Notes: generated by a model from the letters alone, not told the origin. A DNA stretch of 64,000 bases from Aquisphaera insulae (GCF_011064615.1 NZ_JAALJH010000039.1:16903-80902), one strand, 5' to 3'. Shown: positions 1 to 10,217, numbered from the stretch's first letter. Made by a program: numbers and translations.

Positions 1-2
1 GC

Positions 3-1073
3 CTCGGCCTCCCGTTCGCGGCCGGAACGATCAGGAAGGCGGCGCTCCCCGCGCTCGTCGCTCCTCGAATGCTGCTTCGGACCTGGGACGGCCCCGACGG
101 CGGCTCCAGGACCGAGGCGTGGTATGTGATCGAGACCCATCCCGGATATGCCGAGCTTTCCCTCCCCCCGGCCGCGCAGTGGATCCGGGCGAGGATCGAC
201 GGCCGCGTGGCGGAGCAGGTGGAGCGGACCGCCCAGGGCGACGGCTACCGCATCGACTTTCCGCTCGATTCGCGCGGCCGGCCGGTCCTGCTCGACATCG
301 AATATCAAGCGGCCGCGGGGCCCTCGGGCCGCGACTGGTCCCCGCCGGAGCTGCGCGGGGGGGCCGTCGTGATGCAGTCCCTCTGGGAGATCCGGACGCC
401 CTGGAACCAGGCGGTCGTCGGCGTCCCCCGCGGCTGGGGGGACGAGAATCAGTGGTTCTGGGACGTTTACGTCTGGAAGCGAAAGCCGAGGAGGCCGTTC
501 GCCGGGCTCCTGCAGTGGCTCTCCGCTTCGGCGTCGTCCGACGCGGTCCTGGACGACCCGACCGGCGACTCCCAGGAGGCGACTCACGCCTACCTCTTCT
601 CGCGGCCCGGGCCGCCGCGCGAGCTGCACCCGTGGATCGCGTCGCGAGCCTGGCTCGTGGCCGTCTGCTCCGGCGGCGCGCTCGCACTGGGCTTCTGGAT
701 CATGTTCTCGCGGTCGGGCCCTCGCGTGATCTACCCGGCGCTCGCCGCCGCGGCCGTCCTCGCGGTGTCGCTCGTCCATTCGAGCGTCCTCTTCCTGGTC
801 CTGCAGTCGTCCCTCTTCGGCATCGTCCTGGCTTTCCTGGGCCTGGGGATCCGACGATATACGGAAGGGAGCCCGAGGGCCGCCGGGGCGGAAACGGCGA
901 GCCCGGCGGCCGGTTCCGCAATCTCCGAGCTGACGCCGTCGAAGGTCGGCTCCGACGATTCCACGGCGATCCGGCACCGCCCCTCGTCGACCATGGACTA
1001 CGCCTCACCGCTGAGCTTCACGACCGGCCCGGACCCCTCGTCCGGATCGCGCGTCAGCCAGGCCGGCCGCTGA
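3..1073 (+). CDS. Membrane protein, 3' part only (N-terminus outside window)
   Basis: The reading frame is open from base 3 and has no stop before the window edge, so the gene starts upstream; about 356 C-terminal residues are visible. A soluble, probably beta-rich stretch is followed by one hydrophobic segment (starting WLVAVCSGGALALGFW, near base 650) and a long hydrophobic pair (bases about 728-855), then a polar Ser/Pro-rich tail. The ordering, a beta-rich domain followed by a membrane helix and a longer helical pair, resembles the middle of the giant protein encoded just downstream on the same strand, so the two may be paralogous and co-transcribed. I do not recognise a named family, and no catalytic motif is visible. 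Confidence 0.7.
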   Translation, partial: LGLPFAAGTIRKAALPALVAPRMLLRTWDGPDGGSRTEAWYVIETHPGYAELSLPPAAQWIRARIDGRVAEQVERTAQGDGYRIDFPLDSRGRPVLLDIEYQAAAGPSGRDWSPPELRGGAVVMQSLWEIRTPWNQAVVGVPRGWGDENQWFWDVYVWKRKPRRPFAGLLQWLSASASSDAVLDDPTGDSQEATHAYLFSRPGPPRELHPWIASRAWLVAVCSGGALALGFWIMFSRSGPRVIYPALAAAAVLAVSLVHSSVLFLVLQSSLFGIVLAFLGLGIRRYTEGSPRAAGAETASPAAGSAISELTPSKVGSDDSTAIRHRPSSTMDYASPLSFTTGPDPSSGSRVSQAGR

Positions 1074-1125
1074 TTCCAGGGCCGGCGAGGCTTGGCCCGA
1101 ACAGACCTCGTTGCGAATTCTTGCC

Positions 1126-4100
1126 ATGCGATCATCTCCCGAAGAGTCGGCCGCCCCCCCTCCGGTGATCCGCCGGATCGGACCGGCGTTCGTCGCCTGG
1201 CTGGCCGTCCTGGCGTCGACTGGCCCCGCGGCGTGGGCGGAGGCCCCGCGCGTGGCCCGCCTCCGCATCCCGGCCGCCAAGGTCGCCGACTGGTTCCCAG
1301 CCGGGACGCCGCTCCGGATGATCGAGCCGTCGGAGCTGGAGGGCCTGCTCGAGGCCGCCGGCCGGGGCGGATCGATCGTCCCCGCGGGGAGAGAGCCGCG
1401 GCTGGTGCGAGCTAGCCATCACGCGTGCTGGGACGGGAAATCGCTCGTGGGGCGCTCCGAGCTCCTGGTGGATCGCTCCGGCGCCGTCACCCCGGCGCTG
1501 GCGCTCGATCCGTGGACCCCCGCCATCCGCCGGCCCGATGACGCCGCGCCGCCGGTCGGGGCCCTTGCGACCGGGCAGGCGGTCGCGCTCCTGCCGCCGG
1601 CCACCACGACCCGCACCGTCCCAACGGCCGCGCCCTCGGACCTGGTCAGGATCGTCCTCGACTGGGAGCAGCGAGCGCTCGCCGAATCCGAGGACCGCGG
1701 GTTCGCGCTGGGCCTGCCCGGCGACGAGTCCTCGGTGCTGACGATCGAGCTGCCGGCGGAATGGGCTCCCATCGGGCCCGTCGGACCTCGCAAGGGCCCC
1801 CTCCCGGCCTCGGGGCCGGGCGACCGGGCCTGGGCCTTCCACGGTCGCCCGGGGCTGGTGAACCTCCGGATCGTCGGCTCGCGTGCGGATCAGGGCGTCC
1901 GGGGAGGCGGCCTGGTCTGGGTGAGCGGGGACACGCGAATCGACCTGGGCCCTGAGCCCCGCATCGACCCTCGGGCCGCGAACTGGCGGACGGAGTGGAC
2001 CGTCCAGCCCGACCCCCGCGGTTCCATGGAGTTCTCCGCGGAGCTCGACCCCGGGCTCGACCTCATCGACGTCGTCGGGCCCGGCCTGAAAGAGCACCAG
2101 GTCAGCCGGACCGGTGATCGGACCCGGGTTCATGTCCGCCTCTCCCAGCAGCCCCGTCCCGCGACGCAGGTCGTCTTCGTGGCCCACGCCAGGGTCCCCG
2201 TCGAGGGCCGCTGGAACGTCCCCGCCATTCGACCGATCGACGCGATCTGGACCGGCGGGAATACGATCGTCCGCCTCGATTCGCTTCGGGTCCTGGAAGG
2301 TTGCCGAGAACGCGCCGGCCGCCGCGTCCCAGCCCCGGCCGAGGGAGGCGAGGCCGACGTCCTCGTCTTCGAGGCCGAATCGCCGAATTCGGTGGCCGAG
2401 CTCGACTTCACGCTCCGGCGACCGAGGCCGACCTGCCGGTTGCTCGGGAGGCTGAAGGTCAACGACGCGGTGGCGAGCCTGGAATGCCAGATCAACGGCC
2501 TGGATGCGCGCGGCGGGCCGACCGAGATCGAGGCGGACCTCTCCGCGGGCTGGACGCCCGGCCGAGTGTCCTGGGGCGGAGCCGACCAGGCCCTCTCGTG
2601 GAGCTACTCTCCTCGGCCCGGTGGGGGGACAAGGCTCCGCGTCCTGATACCCGCCAGCGACGCCTCGTCGGCGCCGCCGAGCCTGACAATCGAGGCGACC
2701 TCTTCCTCGCCGCCGGGCCGCGATCCCCTGCCCCTCCCTCGGGTCCGTCCCCTCGGGGCCGCCATCCTCGACGAGGCCTGGCTCGCGCTCGTCGATCCCG
2801 GCACGAGGCTGATCCCGACCCAGGCGAAGGGACTGAGCTGGATCGATCACGAACGATATCCAGGTCTGACCGGCGCCAATTCCCCGAGGGCCGGACTCCA
2901 CCCCGAGATCGCGTGGCGATGGGTGGGTGACGACGGCGAGGCGTTCGTCCGCCGAGATCGGATCGCGCCGGAAGCCCGCACGGAGATCACCACGCTCGTC
3001 CGGATCGATCAGGGGGGACAGCGACTCCGCATCGAAGGCGAGATCGAGACGACCGGTACGGTGGCCGGCGCCCACCTGCCGGTCTGGATCGGGACCGGGG
3101 TCGACGCCGATTCCGCCTGGGCCTTCCTGTCCGATGAGGGCGCGACGATCGCCGCCAGGCCGTTGACGACGGCGGAACGCAAACGAGAAGGGCTGCCGGA
3201 AAGTGGCACGGCGTGGTCCCTGGAGCGGCCCGGATCCGCGGACGCGACGCCTCGAGTACGCTTCCGCGCCGCCCCTGCCTGGCAGGGCCAGGGTGCCATC
3301 CCCCTGATCAACGTCCCGGCCCGCCTCCGTCCCCGGGCGAATGTGCTGGTGGAGGTCCCCCGCGACCTGCCCACGAGCGTCAAGACCGCCGGCCTCTCGC
3401 GCCTCGATTCGCAGGTCGCGGAGCGGCTCGCAGAACCTTGGCGACGGAACACGGCCGGAGACTGGTCCGCGATCGCCCACGCCCTGTCTTACCGAGACGC
3501 CAGGGCCACACTCTTCCTGTCCACCACGTCGCTCCCCGCGACGGAGACCAACGGGATCGTCCGCGACGCGAACCTGACCACCCTCGCCTATCCCGACGGC
3601 CCTCGACTCAACCGCTTGAGGTTGCTTGCCCAGGTCGAGGCCGGCCGCGAGCTCTCGTTTCAGCTCCCGGCCGGGATCTCGCTCCTCAGGGCCGCGATCG
3701 ACGGGGAGAATGCCGCCGTCCTCTCCCGGGACGGCCGGCTCTCGCTCCTGATGCCCGCCGCCGCCGGATCCCCACGACCCAGGACGGTGGACCTGGATTT
3801 CGAGGACGGCACGGCACTCACCGGCGGCGGGACGATCCGTCCCCTCATGCCGGTCTTCGACCTGCCCTGCCTGTCGTTCAGTTGGGAAGTGGTCGCCCCC
3901 CCGGGCCGGCGCGTCGCCGGGGCGACGGGTTACCTCGTCGCGGCGGAGCCGGAGGTCGTCCCTTCGTGGCCCTTCGGAGCCCTCGGATTTCCGAGCCTTC
4001 CCTGGCGTGCACGCCAGGGCACGACCGCCGTCGTGGCCGAGTCGACCTGGAAACGGCTCGACGAGATCCTGACCGCGAATCCCGCCCAGGAGATGAGCTT

Positions 4101-7100
4101 CTCCGCTTGGTTCATCCGCTGGGATTCCACCTCGACCCCCGTGCTCATCGATCGGGTTTCGCTCGCGGCGGCGGGTTATGGGCCCCGGTCTCGCTGCGAC
4201 CTCTCGCGCGATCCCTCGGGGATTTCCACCTCGCAGCGATCGTTGGAGCGACACGGACTCGCCGTGATCCCCGTCGATGGGACCCTGATCGTGACCACCG
4301 CCGCCGCGAGCCGCGAGTTCGAGGCCGGCCGATCCTGGAACGCCTCGGTTGGCGAGGCCCTGCTCTGGGGGAGCGATCGCTCCGACAGGCTCCAGTCCGT
4401 GGCCCGATGGCGCGGTGAGTTCACGCCGGTCGAATCGGCTTCCGATCTCGGCCGGCCGGGGCTGCGTCCCCCGCCGGGCTGGTCCTCGTGGCACCTCGCC
4501 TGCGTCTCATGGCCCTCGGAATCCGCGGGCGTGGTCATCCGGGATGACCGCTCGGCGAGCCTCCCCCGATGGATCGCCGCGGCCATGGTCGCGATCGTGC
4601 TCTGCCTCCTCGTCGTCCGTCTCTCCCCCCGTCGCGCCCTGGTGCTGCCGACTCTGCTCCTGGCGCTGAGCGTCCTCGGTCGCCTCTGGCTGGGCCGGGA
4701 TCCGTACGAACTGCTCGCGGGTGCCTTCTTCGGGTCCGCCGTCGGCCTGCTGGTCTCGCTGGGGCGGACGATCACCCTCCAGGAGTTCCGTCGGAGCCAT
4801 CCCACCAGACAGTCGGCCTCTCACGTCGGGATCCGCCTGACCCGGTCCATGGCCCGCGTCGCCCCCGCGGCGACGGCCTTGGCCTTCCTGCTCGGGGCCG
4901 CCGCGGTGGCGGGCCGGGACGACGGTCCGATCCCGATCCTCCTCCCCTACGAGGGGAGCTACGAACCGGGCCGGCCCCCGACGCGAGCGATCCTCCGGCT
5001 GAGCGACCTCGACACGCTCAAGCGGCTGGCACGCGTCGAATCGAGGAGCGAGCCGCCGCCCCTGGTGCTCGTCGATGCGACGCATCGCGTCTCCTGGCAG
5101 GGCGCGCGCGAGGTCTCGATCGCGAGCGAGCTCGTGATCCTGAAGCGGGACGGGGCCCCCGGCCGATGGAGCATTCCGATCGCCGGGTGCCGCGACATCG
5201 GCGCGACGATCGACGGCAAGCCGGTCCCCGTCTTCATCGAGGCGGGAGGGACGAGGGCCGAGGTGGATGTGACCGGCGCCGGCCGGCACGACCTGACGAT
5301 CCGGCGGTCCGCCTCCCTCAGCCCGACCGGCGGGGCGGAGGGCGTGGATATCCCCGTGAATCCGCACCCCTCGGCCCGGGTCGTCGTGGGCAGGCCCCTG
5401 GCGGGCGGCACGCTGCGGCTCCCCAACCTTCGGGGCAAGAGCGAGAAGGGCGACGAGGGCGCGACCCTCGGCTCGCTCGGGCCATCGGATCGCTTCGAGA
5501 TCCGGCTCGGAGACCCCGGGAAATCGGCCCCACAGGCGGCCGGCACGAACATGGAGGGCCTGCTGCTCTACGACATCCAGCCGGCGGGCGACCGCCTGAG
5601 GGCGCGGTTCACGTATCGCGGATCGAGCCCGCTGGCTCAGCTCGGCTTCCTGATGGATCCCGCCCTGATCCCGCGCTCCACGTCGATTCCGGGGCTGGTG
5701 TCGGAGTCGTGGGGAGGGACCGAGGAAGAGCCGGTCTGGACTGCCCGCATGGATCCTCCGCTTCGCGACGGGGCCGTCATCGAGCTGGACCTGTGGCGGC
5801 CCCGGACGAAGTCGCGGCCGAGCGTGCCCGACGCGGCCGGCGACGAGGGCTCTCCGGTCGAGACCGGGCGCGACTATCCGCGCCTCGAGCCGCTCCAGGT
5901 GGACCGCTATTCCGGGGCACTGGGCGTCCGCCGGCCCGGCCACTGGACCGGGCGCGTCGAGCCCCTCCGCGGCGAGGATCCGCTCAGCGACGAGGGATTC
6001 GTCAAGCTCTGGGGCCCGCTCCCCGACGACCGCCTGACGCTCTGCGGTACGACCAGGCTGGGCCGCGACGACAGGCCCGAGTACCGGACCGGGCCGGCCA
6101 TCGTCCGGGTCCGGGTCCGTCCGGCGCTCAACCTGACCGTCCAGGAGGGGCGAATCCTCGCCAGCTACGAGGCGGAGCTCGGTGATTTCTCCGATGCGGT
6201 CGACCACCTCACGGTCTCGGTGCCGAGGGAGCTCAAGGTCGACCAGGTGGAATGCGACGGCCTCACGGCCTGGAGCCGGACGGCGCCCGATTCGCTGATG
6301 CTCCGCTACGACCGGCCCCTCCGGGCAACCCGAAGGAAGTTGGCGATCACCGGCTGGATCCCCGCCCTCCAGGATCCCATGGTCCGCGGCGGACGGTCGT
6401 TGCGGATGCCGACCCCCTGGATCGCGCTGCCGGGCATGGAATCACTCCCCGGCAAGCTCGTCCTCACGTCCGACGTCCGCGTGGACATCGAGGCGCCGCG
6501 AGATGCGGTCAGCCGGACGGCGCCCGCCCCATCCCCGGCGAATCCGGCCGCTCCGGCCCCGACCGCGCAGCTCTATCAGGTGGATGATGCCGCCCGGCTG
6601 GGGACGCTCACCTGGATCCCCGCGCCTCCCCAGGTGGAGGTCCGAATCGAGAGCCAGATGACCATCGGGCCGGACGCCGCGGAATGGGTGGCGGTCCTTC
6701 GCTACAGCGTCCGGGGGGGGCCGATCGAGTCCCTTCGGCTTCGAATCCCCCAGGCGTGGGCGGCCGTCGCCACGGCCAGCATGCCGGGGAACGAGCTCCG
6801 CCGCACCAGCGAGGAGAGGGGAAGCAACTCGATCTGGACGCTCACCCCCGCCCGGCCGGTCTGGGGCACTCAGCGGCTGGTTGTCCGGTCGTCCCAGCCC
6901 CTCTCTCCAGGCCAGGAGATCCAGCATCCGGAGGTCATCCCGCTGGGAGTCTCCTCGGTCGCGACCAATCTCGCCCTGGTCCACGCGATCGGTTCGACCC
7001 TGACCACGGCCGGCTCGAGCACGTTCCAGCAGGTGGCCTACGCCGGACGTTTCGCCGACGAGGAGTTTCGGACGCTGCCCGGGACCCAGGCTCGGGCGTT

Positions 7101-8355
7101 CCATGTGGAGCGCGACAACTGGTCGTTGCGCGTCCAGGTCCCCGCGAGCCCGGCGGAGCGCCAGGACGAGGCCGATCCCTCCGCCCGGGTCGTCTCGGCG
7201 GACGTCGACCTGACGATCCTCCCGGACGGGTCGGCGAGGGGCCGATCCGTGGTCGACGTCCTGCCGCGGACGGGGCGATTCCTGACCGTCGAGCTCGACG
7301 CCGGTGGCCAGATCCCGTGGACCACCGTCGACCAGGTCCCGGTCCGCCCCCTCCGGGGGGGGGAACGTCGCTGGCTCATCCCGCTGCGCGACAGCGCGGG
7401 GCCGCATGTGGCCATCTACTGGACGGTCCCGCCGCCGGCCTCGCCGACCGGGGAAGACACGGCCGACCTTCGGTTGGCGATCCCCACCACCGGGCCCGAT
7501 CGCGTGCCCGCCCGGGTCACGGTCCACCTGGCGGACGGGATGGCGGTCCGGAGCCTGTCCACGGACCTGGACCTCACGGTCGCCGACCGCGTCATCCTCG
7601 ATCGCGCCGAACGGATCGGACGCGAGCTGATGGAATTCCTCATCCAGATGGACCGAGGATCGGGCCGCGACCGGGAGAAGGTCGCGGGACTGTTGATCGC
7701 CCACGAGCTGAACCTCCGGGCCGCCGAGCGCTCGATCCGCTGGTCGTCGCGCCACCTCCCCTCCGACCGGCGGGACCGGGCGGAACGCGACCTGGCGGAG
7801 ATCCAGGCCTCCCGCCGGCTCCTGATCGAGGGCCTGAAGGCCGCGGCCCTCGACGACGAGATTGCCGCCGCCCTATCGTACCTCGGGCAGGACGAAACCC
7901 CCGCATCGACCGCGATCTCCGTCGCCGAGCCCGCGATCGGCGACCGGATTCGCGGGCTCGGCCGGATGTCGTTCCTGATCGGGATGGCGCCGGGGATCGC
8001 GGACGAGCCGGCGTCGCTGACCATCTCCCGCGGCAACTCGCCGGCGGTCTCCGAGGGAGAGACGGCCGACCGGGCCCGGTCCCTGCTGATGCTGGTGGTG
8101 CTCGCGGCGATCGGCCTGGCGGCCATCGTCCGCGCCCGACCGGGGGCCTGGGGGCTGTTCATCCTCGGCGCGATGCTCGGCCTCCTCGCCTTCGCCGGGG
8201 GCCTCCTCCCGACCGCGGCGGGCCTGGTCGCGACCGTCGCGGGATGGTCCTCGCGCAAGCTCTTCGACCAGGGATCGGCGGCCCCGGCGGAGACCTCGGC
8301 GATCCGGACGGAAGGCGGGGGGGATGGCCTGCCCGTCGCGGCCGTGGCGCCGTGA
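1126..8355 (+). CDS. Giant two-module membrane protein of unknown function (about 2,409 aa)
   Basis: ATG at 1126 is chosen because it leads directly into a signal-like segment ending in AWAEA; an in-frame TTG at 1111 would add five residues. A long beta-rich extracytoplasmic region is followed by membrane helices around bases 4565-4780 and 4850-4915, a second long beta-rich region, and a final helical cluster at about bases 8085-8245. The second half begins like the first: CWDGKSLVGRSELLVDRSG near base 1427 corresponds to SWQGAREVSIASELVILKRDG-type sequence near base 5090, so the protein seems to be a tandem duplication. No enzyme motif is seen. It ends 10 bases from the convergent pilin operon. 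A structural or adhesion-type envelope role is only a guess. Confidence 0.75.
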   Translation: MRSSPEESAAPPPVIRRIGPAFVAWLAVLASTGPAAWAEAPRVARLRIPAAKVADWFPAGTPLRMIEPSELEGLLEAAGRGGSIVPAGREPRLVRASHHACWDGKSLVGRSELLVDRSGAVTPALALDPWTPAIRRPDDAAPPVGALATGQAVALLPPATTTRTVPTAAPSDLVRIVLDWEQRALAESEDRGFALGLPGDESSVLTIELPAEWAPIGPVGPRKGPLPASGPGDRAWAFHGRPGLVNLRIVGSRADQGVRGGGLVWVSGDTRIDLGPEPRIDPRAANWRTEWTVQPDPRGSMEFSAELDPGLDLIDVVGPGLKEHQVSRTGDRTRVHVRLSQQPRPATQVVFVAHARVPVEGRWNVPAIRPIDAIWTGGNTIVRLDSLRVLEGCRERAGRRVPAPAEGGEADVLVFEAESPNSVAELDFTLRRPRPTCRLLGRLKVNDAVASLECQINGLDARGGPTEIEADLSAGWTPGRVSWGGADQALSWSYSPRPGGGTRLRVLIPASDASSAPPSLTIEATSSSPPGRDPLPLPRVRPLGAAILDEAWLALVDPGTRLIPTQAKGLSWIDHERYPGLTGANSPRAGLHPEIAWRWVGDDGEAFVRRDRIAPEARTEITTLVRIDQGGQRLRIEGEIETTGTVAGAHLPVWIGTGVDADSAWAFLSDEGATIAARPLTTAERKREGLPESGTAWSLERPGSADATPRVRFRAAPAWQGQGAIPLINVPARLRPRANVLVEVPRDLPTSVKTAGLSRLDSQVAERLAEPWRRNTAGDWSAIAHALSYRDARATLFLSTTSLPATETNGIVRDANLTTLAYPDGPRLNRLRLLAQVEAGRELSFQLPAGISLLRAAIDGENAAVLSRDGRLSLLMPAAAGSPRPRTVDLDFEDGTALTGGGTIRPLMPVFDLPCLSFSWEVVAPPGRRVAGATGYLVAAEPEVVPSWPFGALGFPSLPWRARQGTTAVVAESTWKRLDEILTANPAQEMSFSAWFIRWDSTSTPVLIDRVSLAAAGYGPRSRCDLSRDPSGISTSQRSLERHGLAVIPVDGTLIVTTAAASREFEAGRSWNASVGEALLWGSDRSDRLQSVARWRGEFTPVESASDLGRPGLRPPPGWSSWHLACVSWPSESAGVVIRDDRSASLPRWIAAAMVAIVLCLLVVRLSPRRALVLPTLLLALSVLGRLWLGRDPYELLAGAFFGSAVGLLVSLGRTITLQEFRRSHPTRQSASHVGIRLTRSMARVAPAATALAFLLGAAAVAGRDDGPIPILLPYEGSYEPGRPPTRAILRLSDLDTLKRLARVESRSEPPPLVLVDATHRVSWQGAREVSIASELVILKRDGAPGRWSIPIAGCRDIGATIDGKPVPVFIEAGGTRAEVDVTGAGRHDLTIRRSASLSPTGGAEGVDIPVNPHPSARVVVGRPLAGGTLRLPNLRGKSEKGDEGATLGSLGPSDRFEIRLGDPGKSAPQAAGTNMEGLLLYDIQPAGDRLRARFTYRGSSPLAQLGFLMDPALIPRSTSIPGLVSESWGGTEEEPVWTARMDPPLRDGAVIELDLWRPRTKSRPSVPDAAGDEGSPVETGRDYPRLEPLQVDRYSGALGVRRPGHWTGRVEPLRGEDPLSDEGFVKLWGPLPDDRLTLCGTTRLGRDDRPEYRTGPAIVRVRVRPALNLTVQEGRILASYEAELGDFSDAVDHLTVSVPRELKVDQVECDGLTAWSRTAPDSLMLRYDRPLRATRRKLAITGWIPALQDPMVRGGRSLRMPTPWIALPGMESLPGKLVLTSDVRVDIEAPRDAVSRTAPAPSPANPAAPAPTAQLYQVDDAARLGTLTWIPAPPQVEVRIESQMTIGPDAAEWVAVLRYSVRGGPIESLRLRIPQAWAAVATASMPGNELRRTSEERGSNSIWTLTPARPVWGTQRLVVRSSQPLSPGQEIQHPEVIPLGVSSVATNLALVHAIGSTLTTAGSSTFQQVAYAGRFADEEFRTLPGTQARAFHVERDNWSLRVQVPASPAERQDEADPSARVVSADVDLTILPDGSARGRSVVDVLPRTGRFLTVELDAGGQIPWTTVDQVPVRPLRGGERRWLIPLRDSAGPHVAIYWTVPPPASPTGEDTADLRLAIPTTGPDRVPARVTVHLADGMAVRSLSTDLDLTVADRVILDRAERIGRELMEFLIQMDRGSGRDREKVAGLLIAHELNLRAAERSIRWSSRHLPSDRRDRAERDLAEIQASRRLLIEGLKAAALDDEIAAALSYLGQDETPASTAISVAEPAIGDRIRGLGRMSFLIGMAPGIADEPASLTISRGNSPAVSEGETADRARSLLMLVVLAAIGLAAIVRARPGAWGLFILGAMLGLLAFAGGLLPTAAGLVATVAGWSSRKLFDQGSAAPAETSAIRTEGGGDGLPVAAVAP

Positions 8356-8365
8356 TCGGTCCGCT

Positions 8366-9262
8366 TCAGAACGCGTCGTCGCTGATCAGATTGCCGTCGT
8401 TCCGGTGGCCGAGCGACCGATAGAGGCCCTCGTCGATCCGCTCGTCGAGGAACCGGACCGAGCCGTCGCCGAAGAGGAAGTTCGCCCCGCCGCCGTGATG
8501 ACTCGAGAAGCCCCCGACCGACTTTTCGTCAAGAGCCCCCGTCGCGATCAGGTCCTTGACCTCTTCCGGCGTGAGCCGGCCGGGGCTGCCGGATCGGGTC
8601 AGCGACGGATTGCGGGCGCTCGCGGCATTGATCGGCGTGCCCGTGTTCCGCAGGGTGGAGGACGTGCCGACGGCCCACCCCATGGGCGACTGCTCGCCGA
8701 CGATCTCGCCCACGAGGATCGTACAGCCGGGCCCGTCCGACAGGTCCCGGAAGCCGACCTTGCTATTCAGGTAGAAGACACCGTGATTGTCCGCGTCGAT
8801 CGGCGCCTCCTGGTCGTGATGGCAGGCCGCATAGTTCATCTGGGTTGGCCAGGCGTTGGACGGACAGAGGAAGCTCTCCAGGCTGTGGCTGCGGGCCGTG
8901 AGATTCGCCTCCGCGTACACACCCTCCGCGAAGTCGAACGCGCGGAAGACGGCTGATTTCTCCAGTTGCGGCAAGACCTGGACCGCCCAGCCCATGTGAT
9001 ACCCCTCGGGGACATTCGAGATCGGCCCCTTCTCGTTGACCACTCCCGGCGGGAAGACCCGATGCGCGGACGCGTAGTTCGAAAGGGCGATACCGATTTG
9101 CATCAGGTTCTTGGAGCATTGCAGCCTCCGCGCCGTCTCGCGGGACGACTGGATGGCCGGCAGCAGGAGCGCGATCAGGATGGCGATGATGCTGATGACC
9201 GTCAGCAGCTCCACCAGCGTGAAGCCCGCCCCGTCCCTCCGGGTTCGCCCTTCGCAACGCAT
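8366..9262 (-). CDS. DUF1559 pilin-like protein (last gene of the pseudopilus operon)
   Basis: 298 aa. The N-terminus carries a type III signal, GAG then FTLVELLTVISIIAILIALL, with the Phe and the Glu at +5 expected by prepilin peptidase. It is followed by the DUF1559 hallmark RLQCSKNLMQIGIALSNYAS. Near the C-terminus are the family motifs FLFGDGSVRFL and a terminal HNDGNLISDDAF-type sequence. DUF1559 proteins are abundant in planctomycetes and are regarded as pilin-like surface or secretion-fibre subunits. It lies 12 bp after the preceding paralogue and is the last of nine same-strand genes. Length and motifs are normal for the family. Its specific role in a fibre is unknown. Confidence 0.92.
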   Translation of the reverse strand: MRCEGRTRRDGAGFTLVELLTVISIIAILIALLLPAIQSSRETARRLQCSKNLMQIGIALSNYASAHRVFPPGVVNEKGPISNVPEGYHMGWAVQVLPQLEKSAVFRAFDFAEGVYAEANLTARSHSLESFLCPSNAWPTQMNYAACHHDQEAPIDADNHGVFYLNSKVGFRDLSDGPGCTILVGEIVGEQSPMGWAVGTSSTLRNTGTPINAASARNPSLTRSGSPGRLTPEEVKDLIATGALDEKSVGGFSSHHGGGANFLFGDGSVRFLDERIDEGLYRSLGHRNDGNLISDDAF

Positions 9263-9274
9263 GGACAGGCCCTT

Positions 9275-10177
9275 TCAGTAGTCCGATTCGTCCAGGGGCT
9301 CGCCGTCCTGGCGGTTCCCCAGGTGCTCATACACGGCCCGAGCGACGGTCCGCTTGATGAACCGCACCGAGCCGTCGCAGAACCCGAAGTTGGCGCCGTC
9401 TCCCTGGTGGAAGCTGCCGAATCCGCCGACGAACTCGGGCGAGACGGCCGGCTTCCCGTCCGCATCGGCGGCCCCCTCCTCGTTCAGCGGGTGGCCCGTG
9501 TTTCGCAGGGTGGCACGAGTGCCGGTTGCCCAACCGAGCGGGCTCGCTTTCTGGACCTCTCCCAGGAGGATCGTGGAGGAGAGCCCGTCGGTCACGTCGA
9601 TGAAGCGAACCCGGCTGTTCAGGTACATCACGCCGCGATTGTCGACGTCGATCGGCGCCTCGACGTCGTGGTGACAGGCGGCGTACAGGGTGAGCCCGGG
9701 GCCGGGCGAGGTCTTGCCGGTCGGGCCCGGGTTGAGACGATTGGTCCGACGCAGGAACCAACCCGTGGGGGCATCGCCCAGGTCCCGGGCCCCGGACGGG
9801 CAGAGGAGCGTGTTGATCCGGGTCACGAAGGCCGTCGAGTTGGCCGCGGAATCCGCCCCGAGACGGAAGTTGATCGTACTGTAGATATGCGCTTGTTCCA
9901 TGCTGGGCAGGATCGACGCGACCCAGCTCAACTGGTAGCCCTCGCGGGAGTTCTTTACGGGCCGCGAATCCGCCCAGCAGCCGGCGGGCAGGGCGCCCCG
10001 GACGGTCTCGTAGTTCAGGAGCGCGAGCGAGACCTGCTTGAGGTTGTTGATGCACTGGATCCGCCTGGCCGATCCGGCCCCGGCCAGGAACGCGGGGATC
10101 ATGATCATCACCAGGAAGGAGATGATCGCGATCACGACCAGGATCTCCACCAGCGTGAACGCCCGGGACCGTCGCAT
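9275..10177 (-). CDS. DUF1559 pilin-like protein, variant N-terminal helix
   Basis: 300 aa. The class III signal RRSRAFTLVEILVVIAII is intact, but the helix then continues as SFLVMIMIPAFLAGAGSARR instead of the usual LIALLLPAVQxAREAARR seen in its two neighbours, so the connection between helix and head differs. The rest is standard DUF1559: an IQCINNLKQVSLALLNYE segment, GDGANFGFCDGSVRFI-type sequence near the end and a terminal RQDGEPLDESDY. It is separated by 40 bp from the upstream paralogue and 12 bp from the downstream one. The divergence suggests a specialised subunit rather than a redundant copy, but that is inference. Confidence 0.92.
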   Translation of the reverse strand: MRRSRAFTLVEILVVIAIISFLVMIMIPAFLAGAGSARRIQCINNLKQVSLALLNYETVRGALPAGCWADSRPVKNSREGYQLSWVASILPSMEQAHIYSTINFRLGADSAANSTAFVTRINTLLCPSGARDLGDAPTGWFLRRTNRLNPGPTGKTSPGPGLTLYAACHHDVEAPIDVDNRGVMYLNSRVRFIDVTDGLSSTILLGEVQKASPLGWATGTRATLRNTGHPLNEEGAADADGKPAVSPEFVGGFGSFHQGDGANFGFCDGSVRFIKRTVARAVYEHLGNRQDGEPLDESDY

Positions 10178-10217
10178 GAGTCGTGCTCCCTCGTCGCGGG
10201 GATCTTGCGCCCGTTGC

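Noticed and set aside
1132..4494. A long open frame on the minus strand (over 1,100 codons) antisense to the giant protein gene
   Set aside because: Its translation is Arg/Gly/Pro-rich with no domain or signal; long antisense frames are common opposite genes of very high G+C content.
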